A program made the position numbers and the translations under genes. The notes below the pieces were generated by a model. That model saw only the letters and a list, made by a program, of their open reading frames with translations. It was not told the DNA's origin and searched no databases. DNA of 61,563 nt from a virus, in the IMG/VR virus record IMGVR_UViG_3300028558_000003, positions 1 through 61,563 of that record; one strand, given 5' to 3'. Positions 17,062 to 24,807 of this stretch are shown here, one piece after another. Numbering within the stretch: position 1 is the first letter of the stretch; every line of letters starts with the position of its first letter.

Positions 17062-18291
17062 TTATTCTTCGTCGTCCCAGTCGGAAAGTACGGAGCTGAG
17101 CGGTGCTTTGCCGGACTTCGGCGCGGCGGGCTCATCTTCGTCCTCGACCACAGCGGCCTTGGCTTTCGCCTTGGGTGCAGCCGCTTTGGCCTTGGCCTTG
17201 GGAGCAGGCTCGTCGTCATCCACCACAGCATCCCCGTCTTCGTCAAGCTCTGCGGCCTTGCGGGCCTTCTGCTTGGCGGCGACTTCGGCCTGCTTGGCTT
17301 TCGGCGTCGTGCTCAGCTCGATGTCGTCCTCGGTGAACGGCTTCGACTTGACGGGCTCGCCGTCTTCATCGTCGTCGAACTCCTTGACCGGAGCCTTGGC
17401 TTTCGCCTTGGGCTTCGGGGTTTCGTCCTCGTCGTCCTCGACCGGGGCTTTCGCCTTGGCCTTCGGAGCGGCAGCCTTGGGAGCCTCGGCCTTGGGAGCC
17501 GCTTCGGTCGGGTGACCGTCGCCGCCCTCGGGGCTCCACGAGCCCGCCAGCAGCGCCTTGACCTCATCGGTCTTGGACGCCTCGGACGCCGTCTTGAAGG
17601 CGTCCTCGTCGAGCCAGTCGCCGCGATGGAAGATGACCTTGGGCCAGTCGGCGTTCGGGTCGAAGCGCAGCTTGGTGACGAGGAAGTAGGTGCCCGGCAC
17701 GCCGTTGGAGCGCAGGAAGTCCTTGTAGTTCGAGAATGCGTACCAGCCCTTCTCCACGAGGTCCGGCGACTGGCCGTCATAGTCCGACGTGATCGCCAGC
17801 TTGAGGCGCAGCGGGGTGAAGCCGGGCTTGTTGGCCGGGACGACCGCGACCATGCGATGCTCGGAGCAGGCGACGACCGCCTTGCCCTGATCGTTGGTCT
17901 TGGAGCCCTTCACCGACAGCGGGCAGTCGGCGCACTTGGACGCCTGCGGCTCGCTGATCGACTTGTGCGGGGTGACCCCGTCGTCGGACCAGCACAGCGG
18001 CTTGCCGGGCTTGTCCTTGTCGTAGGCACCTTCGTAATAGGTGCGGCCACGGCGCTTGGCGTAATCGAGGATGATCACGTTGATCGTGGTCGCCGGTTCG
18101 AGGTCGCCGTCCTCATTGCGCTTCTGCATGAGCTTTTCGTCGCCGTCGATCACCATGGTCCACTTCTTGCCGCCGTAGGTCAGCGACGGGACCGAGGCGC
18201 GGCTTTCGATGTTGCCCTCGCCGGTCTCGACCGCCTTCTGCAGATGGGCGGGAAGGGCATTTTCGTTGAACGGTGCAAGTCCTTTAGCCAT
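17062..18291 (-). CDS. Replication-associated protein with cysteine cluster and acidic Lys/Ala tail (possible ssDNA-binding)
   Basis: 409 residues from the ATG at 18291, with GGAG nine bases upstream. Residues 20-245 form a folded domain with ILDYAKRRGRTYYEGAYD, then PLCWSDDG...CADCPLS...VACSEHR (about 105-150), four or more Cys/His that could bind zinc, and GVPGTYFLVTKLRFDPNADWPKVIF. Residues 255-409 are low complexity, repeats of KAKAKAPVEDDEDE and PKAKAKAA, ending in DWDDEE. A globular domain with an acidic C-terminal tail is the plan of phage ssDNA-binding proteins such as T7 gp2.5, and the position beside helicase and primase fits. I do not recognise the family with certainty. Confidence 0.6.
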   Translation of the reverse strand: MAKGLAPFNENALPAHLQKAVETGEGNIESRASVPSLTYGGKKWTMVIDGDEKLMQKRNEDGDLEPATTINVIILDYAKRRGRTYYEGAYDKDKPGKPLCWSDDGVTPHKSISEPQASKCADCPLSVKGSKTNDQGKAVVACSEHRMVAVVPANKPGFTPLRLKLAITSDYDGQSPDLVEKGWYAFSNYKDFLRSNGVPGTYFLVTKLRFDPNADWPKVIFHRGDWLDEDAFKTASEASKTDEVKALLAGSWSPEGGDGHPTEAAPKAEAPKAAAPKAKAKAPVEDDEDETPKPKAKAKAPVKEFDDDEDGEPVKSKPFTEDDIELSTTPKAKQAEVAAKQKARKAAELDEDGDAVVDDDEPAPKAKAKAAAPKAKAKAAVVEDEDEPAAPKSGKAPLSSVLSDWDDEE

Positions 18292-18317
18292 TTCACTCTC
18301 CAATAGTAACCAGTGGA

Positions 18318-18710
18318 TTAGTTCTTGCGAACGTTAATGACGCGTTCGCGGTGAATGCTGACGCCGGGCGGCAGTGCTTTGTCGTGGGCCTCCATATATT
18401 CCTTGATGAACGTGGTGCTGATGCGCTTGTGGAGCGCGTCGAACGCGTTCTCCTTGCGCACAAAGGCGAAGAACGCACCCCAGTCGGAACCGCTCGGGGT
18501 GACTTTCTCTTCCCAGTAGAAGTAGCCGTTGTCGGTCTTGGCCGTCTTCTGCTTGGTGTCGTTGAGGAAGACCAGCATCGCGCTCTCGACAACCTCCTGC
18601 TGTTCTTTCAGGGCGTTGTCGGCAGCCTCGAACTCGGTCTTGAGCTTCTTGCGCGCGGCGGAAATCTTCTGGTGCACGCGAACCAATTTGTCGGCGTTGT
18701 GTTCAGTCAT
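18318..18710 (-). CDS. Coiled-coil protein of the replication operon, unknown
   Basis: 130 residues. Residues 1-55 are a charged coiled coil (KISAARKKLKTEFEAADNALKEQQEV); residues 58-130 form a compact domain with GYFYWEEKVTPSGSDWGAFFAFVRKENAFD and end in RVINVRKN. No enzyme motif. It sits 16 bp downstream of the helicase gene and 26 bp before the cysteine-cluster protein. A role as a partner of replication or recombination proteins is only suggested by context. Confidence 0.65.
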   Translation of the reverse strand: MTEHNADKLVRVHQKISAARKKLKTEFEAADNALKEQQEVVESAMLVFLNDTKQKTAKTDNGYFYWEEKVTPSGSDWGAFFAFVRKENAFDALHKRISTTFIKEYMEAHDKALPPGVSIHRERVINVRKN

Positions 18711-18726
18711 CGGGGCACTCTCTTGG

Positions 18727-20298
18727 CTAGGATTGAAGTAGCGCTTCGTACAGGTCCATCAGCTTTTGTTGCGTGTTCACGGCGGCATCCGTGTCACGGT
18801 AAAGATCCCATTCCGCAGGGTGAGCACCGATGCGGATGATGGTCATCTTTCGCGTTTGGCCTGCGCGATTGAAACGCTCGATCACCTGTTGGAATTGTGA
18901 GTTACCATAGATGGGAGCGTAGAAGATGGTGGTGTCAGCCTCGGTCAGGTTTAGGCCGTGGGACATCACCTTGGGGTGGCACATGAGGACGTGGGGGTCG
19001 GCGGTCTGCTTGAAGCTTGTAATGATGTTGTGGCGCTTGTTCGGCGACACATCACCATTGATCATGCCTACCGTATAATGCTTGCCGACCTTCTTGGCAA
19101 GGCTCTGGATTATACCCTTGAAAGGCACAATGACAATAGCCTTGGCATTCGCTCCACGGATCGCTTCCAGCAACGTGTCCACACGAGGTTGGTGCGGAAG
19201 TTCTATGTACTGATCCGTGGTCGGGTCTTTGATCACGCCGCACAGGATCTGTCGCATCTTGGAGATCTTGTCGGCGGCGTTGACGGCGAGGATCGACTTG
19301 CTCAGCCCCTCGTGGTTGCGCGCGTCGAGGAACAGCTCCTCCTTCATCGCGTCCACGGCCTTGCGCTGCTCCTTGGTCAGCTCGGCCTGACGAGCCAGCG
19401 TCACCACGGGCGGCAGCTCGATGCAGTCGGACTTCTTGAAGCGGATCGCGGGCTGCATCGCCTCGAACACGATGTCCTTGGCCTCCTTGCGCGCGACCCA
19501 CTTGAAGGGCGTCAGCTGCATCATCGTCTCGCGTTTGAACGTGCCGAAATATTTCGGCGCGTTCGACGGGCTGACCATCTTGATCTGAGCCCATGCGTCT
19601 GTCGGCGCGTTCGGCGTCGGCGTCCCGGTCTGCCACCACAGCCGGTGGTGCGGCTGGATGATGTCGGCGAGCGCCTTGTACTTTTCGGTGGTGCCGTTGC
19701 GGAACTCGTCGCCCTCGTCAACGATGATGAGGTCGATGTCCTTGCGCGTCATCAGGATGTTGCGGATATTACTGATCTTCACGCCATCGTGATTGAGCAC
19801 GAAGAAGTCGCTCGGCGTCTTGAGCGCCTTGACCCGCTGCTCCTGCGAGCCGTGGAGCAGCGCGGCCTGCCTGTGCATGAGCGTGTCGAAGATGTCCTGC
19901 ATCCAGACTGTGCGCAGCGTGGACAGCGGCGCACAGATGAGGGCCTTGTGGACCAGCCCCAGCTGCATGAGATAGTCGGCAGCCCAGAGCGCGCTGTTGG
20001 TCTTCATCGTGCCCTGCTCGGACAGGTTGAAGCCTCGGCGGTGGAAGGTCCAGAACTCGGCCATATCCACTTGGTGGGCGTAGGGGGTGAACTTGCCCGG
20101 CCAGCGGTATTGGTAACGGATCGGCGACGGCACGCGGATGCCGATGTTCCGCAGCATGAGCGTCACGTCCAGAGTATGCTGCGCGGCGAAATTGTAGTCC
20201 GGGTGGTCGATAGTCTTGGACTTGGGTAGAAGGGCTCTCAGGGCGAACGGATCGCGCACCCTGAGAACAACGCTCTTCGTCTCTTCGTGAATGTGCAT
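18727..20298 (-). CDS. SNF2-like superfamily 2 helicase/ATPase
   Basis: 523 residues; ATG at 20298 overlaps the upstream stop (TGATG). A Q-motif-like YAHQVDMAEF precedes Walker A GTMKT (96-100), then ALICAPLSTL (Ia), LIIVDEGDEFRN (II, DEGD in place of DEAH), WQTGTPTPNAP (III), VLMCHPKVMSHGLNLTEADTT (V) and QVIERFNRAGQ (VI, near 475). This is the complete motif set of SNF2-family translocases, with a minimal length for the two RecA lobes. It would use ATP to move on duplex DNA, for recombination-dependent replication or removal of bound proteins. The phage therefore carries two distinct motor proteins, this and the primase-helicase. Confidence 0.88.
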   Translation of the reverse strand: MHIHEETKSVVLRVRDPFALRALLPKSKTIDHPDYNFAAQHTLDVTLMLRNIGIRVPSPIRYQYRWPGKFTPYAHQVDMAEFWTFHRRGFNLSEQGTMKTNSALWAADYLMQLGLVHKALICAPLSTLRTVWMQDIFDTLMHRQAALLHGSQEQRVKALKTPSDFFVLNHDGVKISNIRNILMTRKDIDLIIVDEGDEFRNGTTEKYKALADIIQPHHRLWWQTGTPTPNAPTDAWAQIKMVSPSNAPKYFGTFKRETMMQLTPFKWVARKEAKDIVFEAMQPAIRFKKSDCIELPPVVTLARQAELTKEQRKAVDAMKEELFLDARNHEGLSKSILAVNAADKISKMRQILCGVIKDPTTDQYIELPHQPRVDTLLEAIRGANAKAIVIVPFKGIIQSLAKKVGKHYTVGMINGDVSPNKRHNIITSFKQTADPHVLMCHPKVMSHGLNLTEADTTIFYAPIYGNSQFQQVIERFNRAGQTRKMTIIRIGAHPAEWDLYRDTDAAVNTQQKLMDLYEALLQS

Positions 20299-20552
20299 CA
20301 AGCAGCCACACGTTTAGGGAAGTGATAACGCAGACAGAAGTGCTCAACAGAAGTCTCGACATGGGGCGGCAGTTTGCCCTCCCACGTGACGTTCGGATGA
20401 GAGGTTCCGTTGTTCGCGGTGAGGCGAACGAAACCGGAACCTAGCCCAGCATAGACCAAGCCGTTACGGTGGTAAAGCTTGGATTGGCGGTAGACGCCAC
20501 GGTTGCGCAGGACGATCTGCGCATCGTCGATTACGTGAAACAGACCGTCCAT
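20298..20552 (-). CDS. Small protein, unknown
   Basis: 84 residues with GAGG upstream; its stop overlaps the start of the SNF2-like gene by one base. The sequence (LFHVIDDAQIVLRNRGVY, YHRNGLVYAGLGSGFVRL) suggests a small beta-rich fold. No motif recognised. Translational coupling suggests it works with the helicase or is simply co-expressed. Confidence 0.65.
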   Translation of the reverse strand: MDGLFHVIDDAQIVLRNRGVYRQSKLYHRNGLVYAGLGSGFVRLTANNGTSHPNVTWEGKLPPHVETSVEHFCLRYHFPKRVAA

Positions 20553-20561
20553 GGGTGACCC

Positions 20562-20990
20562 TCACTTCGCTACGATTGGAGCCGTCAGGATGGCCAGCGC
20601 GTCGAGCAGCGCCGCGCCTTCCACGTCCGACATTTTCTCGCCCTCGCCCGCCTTCATGGAGGTGAGGACGCTCTCGTGTGACTTGTCGAGCAGGTCGAGG
20701 AACGTCTCGAACACGCCGATGGTCTTCTCGTCCACGACCACGCCGAACGCCGTGCAGGCGGCGACGCTTTCGAGGAAGGCGCGCTGGTGCGGGCTCGGCT
20801 TGTTGCCGCCGAACTTGGCTTCGATGGCCATGAACACGCCGTTGCACAACGCGTGGATGTCGCTGATCCCGATCTTGCCGAAGCCATTGGCGGGCGGCAT
20901 CCAGACGAACCAGTTGCGGTCGATCAGGAGCTTCTTGATTTGCGCCTTCACGTCCTTCTCGGACTTGTAGATTTTCGGCTTACTCGCCAT
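20562..20990 (-). CDS. VRR-NUC domain nuclease
   Basis: 142 residues from ATG 20990, overlapping the upstream stop (TGATG). Residues 10-100 match a VRR-NUC fold: KQIKKLLIDRNWFVWMPP, GISDIHALCNGVFMAIEAKFGGNKPSPHQRAFLESV, giving the D...E-x-K...Q catalytic set of PD-(D/E)XK enzymes. The remaining 40 residues are helical. Stand-alone VRR-NUC proteins in phages are structure-specific nucleases thought to act on branched DNA. It lies in a cluster with three other nucleases. Confidence 0.85.
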   Translation of the reverse strand: MASKPKIYKSEKDVKAQIKKLLIDRNWFVWMPPANGFGKIGISDIHALCNGVFMAIEAKFGGNKPSPHQRAFLESVAACTAFGVVVDEKTIGVFETFLDLLDKSHESVLTSMKAGEGEKMSDVEGAALLDALAILTAPIVAK

Positions 20991-21232
20991 CACTGATCTC
21001 CAAAGACGTAACGAACGACATCGGCGGCGGTGACTTTCCCGACGCCATGGAATTTCAGCACCCGCTGACGCAGAAGCTGCGGTGTCGGCAGGTGCTCTTT
21101 GAGCTTGGTCACGACGTAGTCCTTCGACTTGCCACGAAGACTTTCCTCGAACAGCGCGTCAATCGTGTCCACGGCGCGCACGGACGCTAGGTCCGTGGCC
21201 CAGTCGTTGGGTCCGGCCCTCCACCAGCCCAT
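20990..21232 (-). CDS. Small protein with helix-hairpin-helix-like C-terminus
   Basis: 80 residues starting MGWWRAG at 21232; start and upstream stop overlap (TGATG), as do its stop and the VRR-NUC start. The C-terminus LKFHGVGKVTAADVVRYVFGD resembles a helix-hairpin-helix DNA-contact motif (h-GVGK-h). A DNA-binding partner of the adjacent nuclease is possible, but this is inference from one short motif. Confidence 0.6.
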   Translation of the reverse strand: MGWWRAGPNDWATDLASVRAVDTIDALFEESLRGKSKDYVVTKLKEHLPTPQLLRQRVLKFHGVGKVTAADVVRYVFGDQ

Positions 21233-21594
21233 CAGCGCACCCGGTTCGTGTTTAGAGCCGACTGGATCTCGCTGCCCCAGATCGTCACGCCGGGGGCGTT
21301 CCCGCGCCACGCGCCGATGCGCTTGTCGAAGACCAGCTGGAGGTGGTTGAGCCGCTCCAGCGCGCGCTCTGCGCTCTGCTGCGCGTTTCTGAGGGTCTCT
21401 TGGCAGTCGAGCAGGCAGCTGGCCGCTTCGTTGATCTCGATGAACAGCGACGGGGTGTCGCCTTCCCAGCCGTCGCTCGGTGGCTGCGGCTCCACAGTCG
21501 GGTTGACCGGGCTGCCGAAGGTATAGTTCTTCGGCTCGGAATATTTCCTCGGCGAGGGGCGCGGGTCGGTGTTCTCGGTCTGGTAGTTGTCCAT
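21232..21594 (-). CDS. Unknown protein of the nuclease cluster
   Basis: 120 residues from ATG 21594, which overlaps the upstream stop (TAATG). The frame opens further upstream but that part lies inside the RecB-like gene. The N-terminal 55 residues are polar and Pro-rich; residues 58-120 are a helix-rich segment (LFIEINEAASCLLDCQETLRNAQQSAERALERLNHLQL). No motif recognised. Confidence 0.65.
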   Translation of the reverse strand: MDNYQTENTDPRPSPRKYSEPKNYTFGSPVNPTVEPQPPSDGWEGDTPSLFIEINEAASCLLDCQETLRNAQQSAERALERLNHLQLVFDKRIGAWRGNAPGVTIWGSEIQSALNTNRVR

Positions 21595-22274
21595 TATCTC
21601 TTCTCTCTCTTGGGTCGCCAGTGATCGCATTTCGTGTCGGGGCACCAGCCGTTGCACAGGCCAGACGGACGCGGCTGCCAGATGTCCGTGTGGTAGGCTT
21701 CCTTGTACTGCTGCAGGTCTCCGGCGAGCGTGCCCCACAGCTTGTCAGTGTCGCGGCGATAGAAGGTGTCGCCGGTCGTCGTCATGTTGACGGTCCAGTA
21801 ATATTTGGCGTCAATCTCCTCGACGTTGGGGTATGCCGCGAAGGTCCACAACGAGCAGATGATGAGCTGCCGCATCTTCTTGTGCGGCTTCCCGGTCTTG
21901 TAATCGACGATGACCGCCTTGGGGGCGTCCACCACGGTCAGATCGAGGATCGCCCGGAAGAACGCCTCGCGCTCGTACCACGAGCAGGGGCGCAGCTTCT
22001 TGTCCATGGTCACCTTGCGTTCGGTGAACAGGGTGCCGGGCAGCGCCGCCATCTCGTCCATGAACGGGTTGTGCGCCGACAGCTCCTTGGGCAGCGGGGT
22101 GTTGACGCCCAGCCGGTCCTCGAACTGCTTGTGGACGAAGATCCCCCACTTCTGCTCAGCGGACTTGTCGTTCTCGTCCTCGGCAAATTCGCCGGACACG
22201 TACTTGCCATAGAACTGCCGGGGGCAGTTGGCGAAGGTGTCGATCTTCGTGGGTGACCATGCCTTCGGCTTCAT
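21594..22274 (-). CDS. PD-(D/E)XK nuclease, RecB/Cas4-like
   Basis: 226 residues; start overlaps the upstream stop (ATGA). The N-terminus SPTKIDTFANCPRQFYGKYV is the classic first block of RecB-family nucleases. The catalytic core is AILDLTVV...KAVIVDYKTGK...QLIICSLWTFAAYP (about 120-160), giving D, D-x-K and the Q of motif QhXXY. The C-terminal 30 residues contain LCNGWCPDTKCDHW, cysteines that with the N-terminal Cys could hold an iron-sulphur cluster as in Cas4/AddB. It is expected to be an exonuclease in recombination or DNA processing. No CRISPR array is present, so a Cas4 adaptation role is not supported. Confidence 0.82.
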   Translation of the reverse strand: MKPKAWSPTKIDTFANCPRQFYGKYVSGEFAEDENDKSAEQKWGIFVHKQFEDRLGVNTPLPKELSAHNPFMDEMAALPGTLFTERKVTMDKKLRPCSWYEREAFFRAILDLTVVDAPKAVIVDYKTGKPHKKMRQLIICSLWTFAAYPNVEEIDAKYYWTVNMTTTGDTFYRRDTDKLWGTLAGDLQQYKEAYHTDIWQPRPSGLCNGWCPDTKCDHWRPKREKR

Positions 22275-22480
22275 TCAATCATCTCCAGTTTCTTGGCGGT
22301 GCGGATCTTGAAGAACGTGCGCCGGGTGGCGGTGTCAACAAGCTCCACGACGTAGAACAGCAGCCCCTTGGTGGATTTGAACTGCTTGAGGATGACGCCG
22401 CCGAAGGCAGCCTCAACCCCGTCCTTGCACCGCACCGGCATGGCCATGTCCAGCGCCCACTCTGCCTCGCGGTCATCCAC
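22271..22480 (-). CDS. Small protein, unknown
   Basis: 69 residues from GTG 22480, which overlaps the preceding reading frame; an ATG at 22447 in frame is the alternative start. It ends with ATGA overlap onto the RecB-like gene. The sequence (MPVRCKDG, GVILKQFKSTKGLLFYVVELVDTATRRTFFKIRTAKKL) looks like a small basic beta-barrel. Function unknown. Confidence 0.55.
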   Translation of the reverse strand: MDDREAEWALDMAMPVRCKDGVEAAFGGVILKQFKSTKGLLFYVVELVDTATRRTFFKIRTAKKLEMIE

Positions 22481-22673
22481 TGGGCTTCTCCAGAAACTTG
22501 AGGCGAGGCAGCGTGACCGGACGAGGGACCGCTCTTGGGTCGTCCGGTCGGTTGGCGTCTTCGCAGTCCGGGGCGACGCCGGGGAGCCTTTCGGGTCTCC
22601 GGCATTCACGCGACGTTACCCTGCTGTCGCAGCGGAAGATGCGTGGGTCCAGCACGCCCGTGCTCTTAGTCAC
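22473..22673 (-). CDS. Small Arg/Pro-rich protein, unknown
   Basis: 66 residues from a GTG at 22673, overlapping the ParB-like stop by 8 bp and the next gene by 8 bp. Composition is basic and Pro-rich with three Cys. No other frame fits between the neighbours, which is the main reason to accept it; the coding signal is weak. Confidence 0.45.
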   Translation of the reverse strand: MTKSTGVLDPRIFRCDSRVTSRECRRPERLPGVAPDCEDANRPDDPRAVPRPVTLPRLKFLEKPSG

Positions 22674-23454
22674 CGAACGGCTCCAGCGCTTTGTCGAGCT
22701 TGCCGATGAACGTGGCGTCGGCCTTGGCGTCGAGCTTGGTGCGGCAGATGCGCAGCAGGTCCACCAGCACCACGATCTTCGGCTTCGCAGCGTGGATCAC
22801 GGAGTGCTTCTTGGTGGCCTTCTTCGCGCCCTGCGACGTGGCCTTGGCGACCGCGTCCTTCAGGATCTTGACGCCCTTGCCGTCCTTCTTGTGGTCGCGG
22901 ATGGTTTCGGCGGCGAAGGTCGCGGAGACCTGACCCTTCTTGACCATCTTGATGACCTCGGCGGGAGCCGCCTTGAAGTCGAGCAGCTGGCTGACGTAGC
23001 CAGCGGACTTGCCGAAGCGCCGGGCGATCTCGGCCAGTGACATGCCGAAGCTGTTGAGGCGTTCGACGTTGTGCGCCTCCTCCAGCATGGTCAGGCGCTT
23101 TCCTGAGTTACTGGTGGTCTGGCGCAGGATGCGGTCCACCTCGCCGACGCCGCGCTCTTCGGGGATGCACGGGACGGTCAGGATCTCCAGACCCTCGTCG
23201 AGCAGCTCCTTGACGGCGGTCAGGCGGCAGTGGCCGTCCGACACGAACACGCTGTCGCCCTCTTGGAAGATGGTCAGCGGGTGGGCCTTGAGAAAGCCGT
23301 TCTCGCGGATCGACGCCTTGAGGAAGTCGATGTGCTCGCGGTTCTCGACATCGTCGAGCTGGCGAACGTTGAGCCCCGACTTGATCAGGATCTTGACGGG
23401 GTCGATGTTGAGGATCGTGGATCGGCTTGCAGCCAATGATTTCAGGTCAGCCAT
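22666..23454 (-). CDS. ParB/Spo0J-like DNA-binding protein
   Basis: 262 residues from ATG 23454, with GGAG upstream in a CCGGAGTAGTTCAC leader. Residues 25-110 form a ParB/sulfiredoxin-like domain: IDPVKILIKSGLNVRQ, IRENGFLKAHPLTIF and VFVSDGHCRLTAV, where ParB proteins carry the nucleotide-binding GxxR. Residues 120-170 contain a helix-turn-helix (LAEIARRFGKSAGYVSQLLD). The C-terminal region is Lys-rich. There is no ParA partner, so plasmid-type segregation is unlikely; phage ParB-like proteins more often act as transcription regulators or nucleases. Confidence 0.8.
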   Translation of the reverse strand: MADLKSLAASRSTILNIDPVKILIKSGLNVRQLDDVENREHIDFLKASIRENGFLKAHPLTIFQEGDSVFVSDGHCRLTAVKELLDEGLEILTVPCIPEERGVGEVDRILRQTTSNSGKRLTMLEEAHNVERLNSFGMSLAEIARRFGKSAGYVSQLLDFKAAPAEVIKMVKKGQVSATFAAETIRDHKKDGKGVKILKDAVAKATSQGAKKATKKHSVIHAAKPKIVVLVDLLRICRTKLDAKADATFIGKLDKALEPFGD

Positions 23455-23485
23455 GTGAACTACTCCGGCATGAGTGTTGAGGGAT

Positions 23486-24022
23486 TTACGGCAGTTTCGT
23501 CTTCGTCGCAGCAAGGACGCCGCGAAGATGAGCTACTTGGAAGACAGCGTCGTCCAACGCGTTGTGGTGCGTTCCGATGCGCTTGGTCTTGACGCCCGGC
23601 GCTTCCGCTTTCTTGGTGCGGTAGCAGCGGTCGTTGAAGGGGTTCCACGGACACGGCAGTCCGGCGCGGGCGTAAGCCTGACGCAGGATCACATTGTCGA
23701 ACGGAGCCCCGTTACCCCAGATCGGCATGTCCTCGCCGAGCCACATGGCGAAGCCCTCAAGGGCCTCGGCAACGTGAACGCGGCGCATCGAGAGCCACGC
23801 CTTGCGGCCACCCTCGCGCTCCGGCTGCATCCACCACAGGACAGTGTCCGGGTCGATGACGCCGCCGAGCGCAAACGCGGTGACAGGTTCGATGGCTTGG
23901 TGAAAGCGATCCACGACCTTCAGGTGGTCGGTCGTGAACTTGGCTGCGCCGATGGAGAGGATCAGCGCGTTGGGACCGACCCCGAGCGTTTCGAGGTCGA
24001 TCATGCAGTTGAGCTTTGACAT
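23486..24022 (-). CDS. DEDD-family 3'-5' exonuclease (Rv2179c-like)
   Basis: 178 residues. The N-terminus MSKLNCMIDLETLGVGPNA carries the first D-x-E pair; PIWGNGAPFDNVILR gives the second acidic motif near 105, and RIGTHHNALDDAVFQV (about 148-163) supplies the H-x4-D third motif. This is the pattern of the DnaQ-like exoribonuclease/exonuclease group related to Rv2179c. It could trim RNA or DNA ends. A TTTGCGACA palindrome lies 22 bp before the start, upstream of a poorly conserved ribosome binding site. Confidence 0.83.
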   Translation of the reverse strand: MSKLNCMIDLETLGVGPNALILSIGAAKFTTDHLKVVDRFHQAIEPVTAFALGGVIDPDTVLWWMQPEREGGRKAWLSMRRVHVAEALEGFAMWLGEDMPIWGNGAPFDNVILRQAYARAGLPCPWNPFNDRCYRTKKAEAPGVKTKRIGTHHNALDDAVFQVAHLRGVLAATKTKLP

Positions 24023-24043
24023 CAGGTTGGCACCTTGGTTTGG

Positions 24044-24065
24044 ATTTGCGACAAATGTCGCAAAT
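24044..24065 (-). repeat. TTTGCGACA palindrome 1
   Basis: Perfect inverted repeat, 10-bp arms ATTTGCGACA / TGTCGCAAAT, 2-base centre AA. It lies between the stop of the 24065 gene, which it touches, and the start of the exonuclease gene. It can act as a DNA operator or as an RNA hairpin. Confidence 0.9.
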
Positions 24066-24259
24066 TATACGTTGCGGTTGGCGGTCACGATCTGCACCTT
24101 GGCGATGTCCTCCAGCGCCGTGGCGATGTCGTGGATTGCTGTGATCGTGGACAGCAGCAGCGCCAGAGCTGGCTCTTTCGCGGCGTCTTCATCCTCGTTG
24201 GAGACCGCGTCTCTGAGCTTCTGAGCGTGGTCGCTGATCATGTCGGTAGGCAAACGCAT
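24065..24259 (-). CDS. Small acidic helical protein, unknown
   Basis: 64 residues, GGGAG upstream. The sequence (DHAQKLRDAVSNEDEDAAKEPALALLLSTITAIHDIATALEDIAKV) is one long amphipathic helical region. No motif. Its stop codon abuts the palindrome at 24044-24065. Confidence 0.6.
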   Translation of the reverse strand: MRLPTDMISDHAQKLRDAVSNEDEDAAKEPALALLLSTITAIHDIATALEDIAKVQIVTANRNV

Positions 24260-24271
24260 TCTGATCTCCCG

Positions 24272-24550
24272 TTACTTCATTCCTGCGCCCTTGGTCCGGG
24301 GGAACGAACGATTGGCCGAGGGTGACCGCACCCGCAGGTTGCTCATGTCGTTGCCGCCGCCCTTGGCGATGGGCTTCTTGTGGTCAATGTCCTTGCCGTC
24401 GTTCGGCTTGACCATGCCCACCTTGATCGCCTTGCGGCGAGCACGGGCGCGCTTGGCGTCGCCGCTGTCGGAACCGCCTCGTTCACCACGGGCTTTGGCG
24501 GTTTTGTTTTCCTGCTTGTAGTCGCGAACGTAATTTTCCGATGAGGGCAT
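24272..24550 (-). CDS. Small HNH-type nuclease domain protein
   Basis: 92 residues from ATG 24550, with a strong GGAGGTTGAG ribosome binding site. A basic N-terminal half (KARGERGGSDSGDAKRARARRKAIK) precedes KDIDHKKPIAKGGGNDMSNLRVRSPSANRSF, which matches the core of HNH endonucleases (DxDH...GG...N-L...N). The second metal-binding Cys pair is absent. Small HNH proteins of this kind occur in podoviral replication operons; nicking or double-strand cleavage is expected. Confidence 0.75.
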   Translation of the reverse strand: MPSSENYVRDYKQENKTAKARGERGGSDSGDAKRARARRKAIKVGMVKPNDGKDIDHKKPIAKGGGNDMSNLRVRSPSANRSFPRTKGAGMK

Positions 24551-24600
24551 CTCAACCTCCTGCAATGCGATGGTTACCATGGCAGAGCAGGCGAAATTGT

Positions 24601-24798
24601 CTAGTCCTCGTCGTCCTCGGTCTCCTCCTTTTTCACGAGCGTATAGCCCATGTCCTTGAAGCGCTGCTTGGTGTACAGCTCCTCGAACTTGCCGTCCTTG
24701 CATTCGAGCGTCAGGTAGGCTTTCCCGTCCGCCTCGCGGTTGCCGACGACCTTGAACATCTTCCCGGTCTTCGTGTGTTTGAAGTACATGGTTGGCAC
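24601..24798 (-). CDS. Small protein with acidic tail, unknown
   Basis: 65 residues from GTG 24798; AGGAGG lies seven bases upstream, better than for the ATG at 24789. The product is MYFKHTKTGKMFKVVGNREADGKAYLTLECKDGKFEELYTKQRFKD in plan: a beta-hairpin-rich SH3-like core with a C-terminal KKEETEDDED tail. No family recognised. Confidence 0.65.
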   Translation of the reverse strand: MPTMYFKHTKTGKMFKVVGNREADGKAYLTLECKDGKFEELYTKQRFKDMGYTLVKKEETEDDED

Positions 24799-24807
24799 CG
24801 TAACCTC

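Noticed and set aside
21594-22274. Cas4-like nuclease as a sign of CRISPR
   Set aside because: No CRISPR array and no other Cas gene in the window; the repeats found are palindromes in gaps, not spaced direct repeats.
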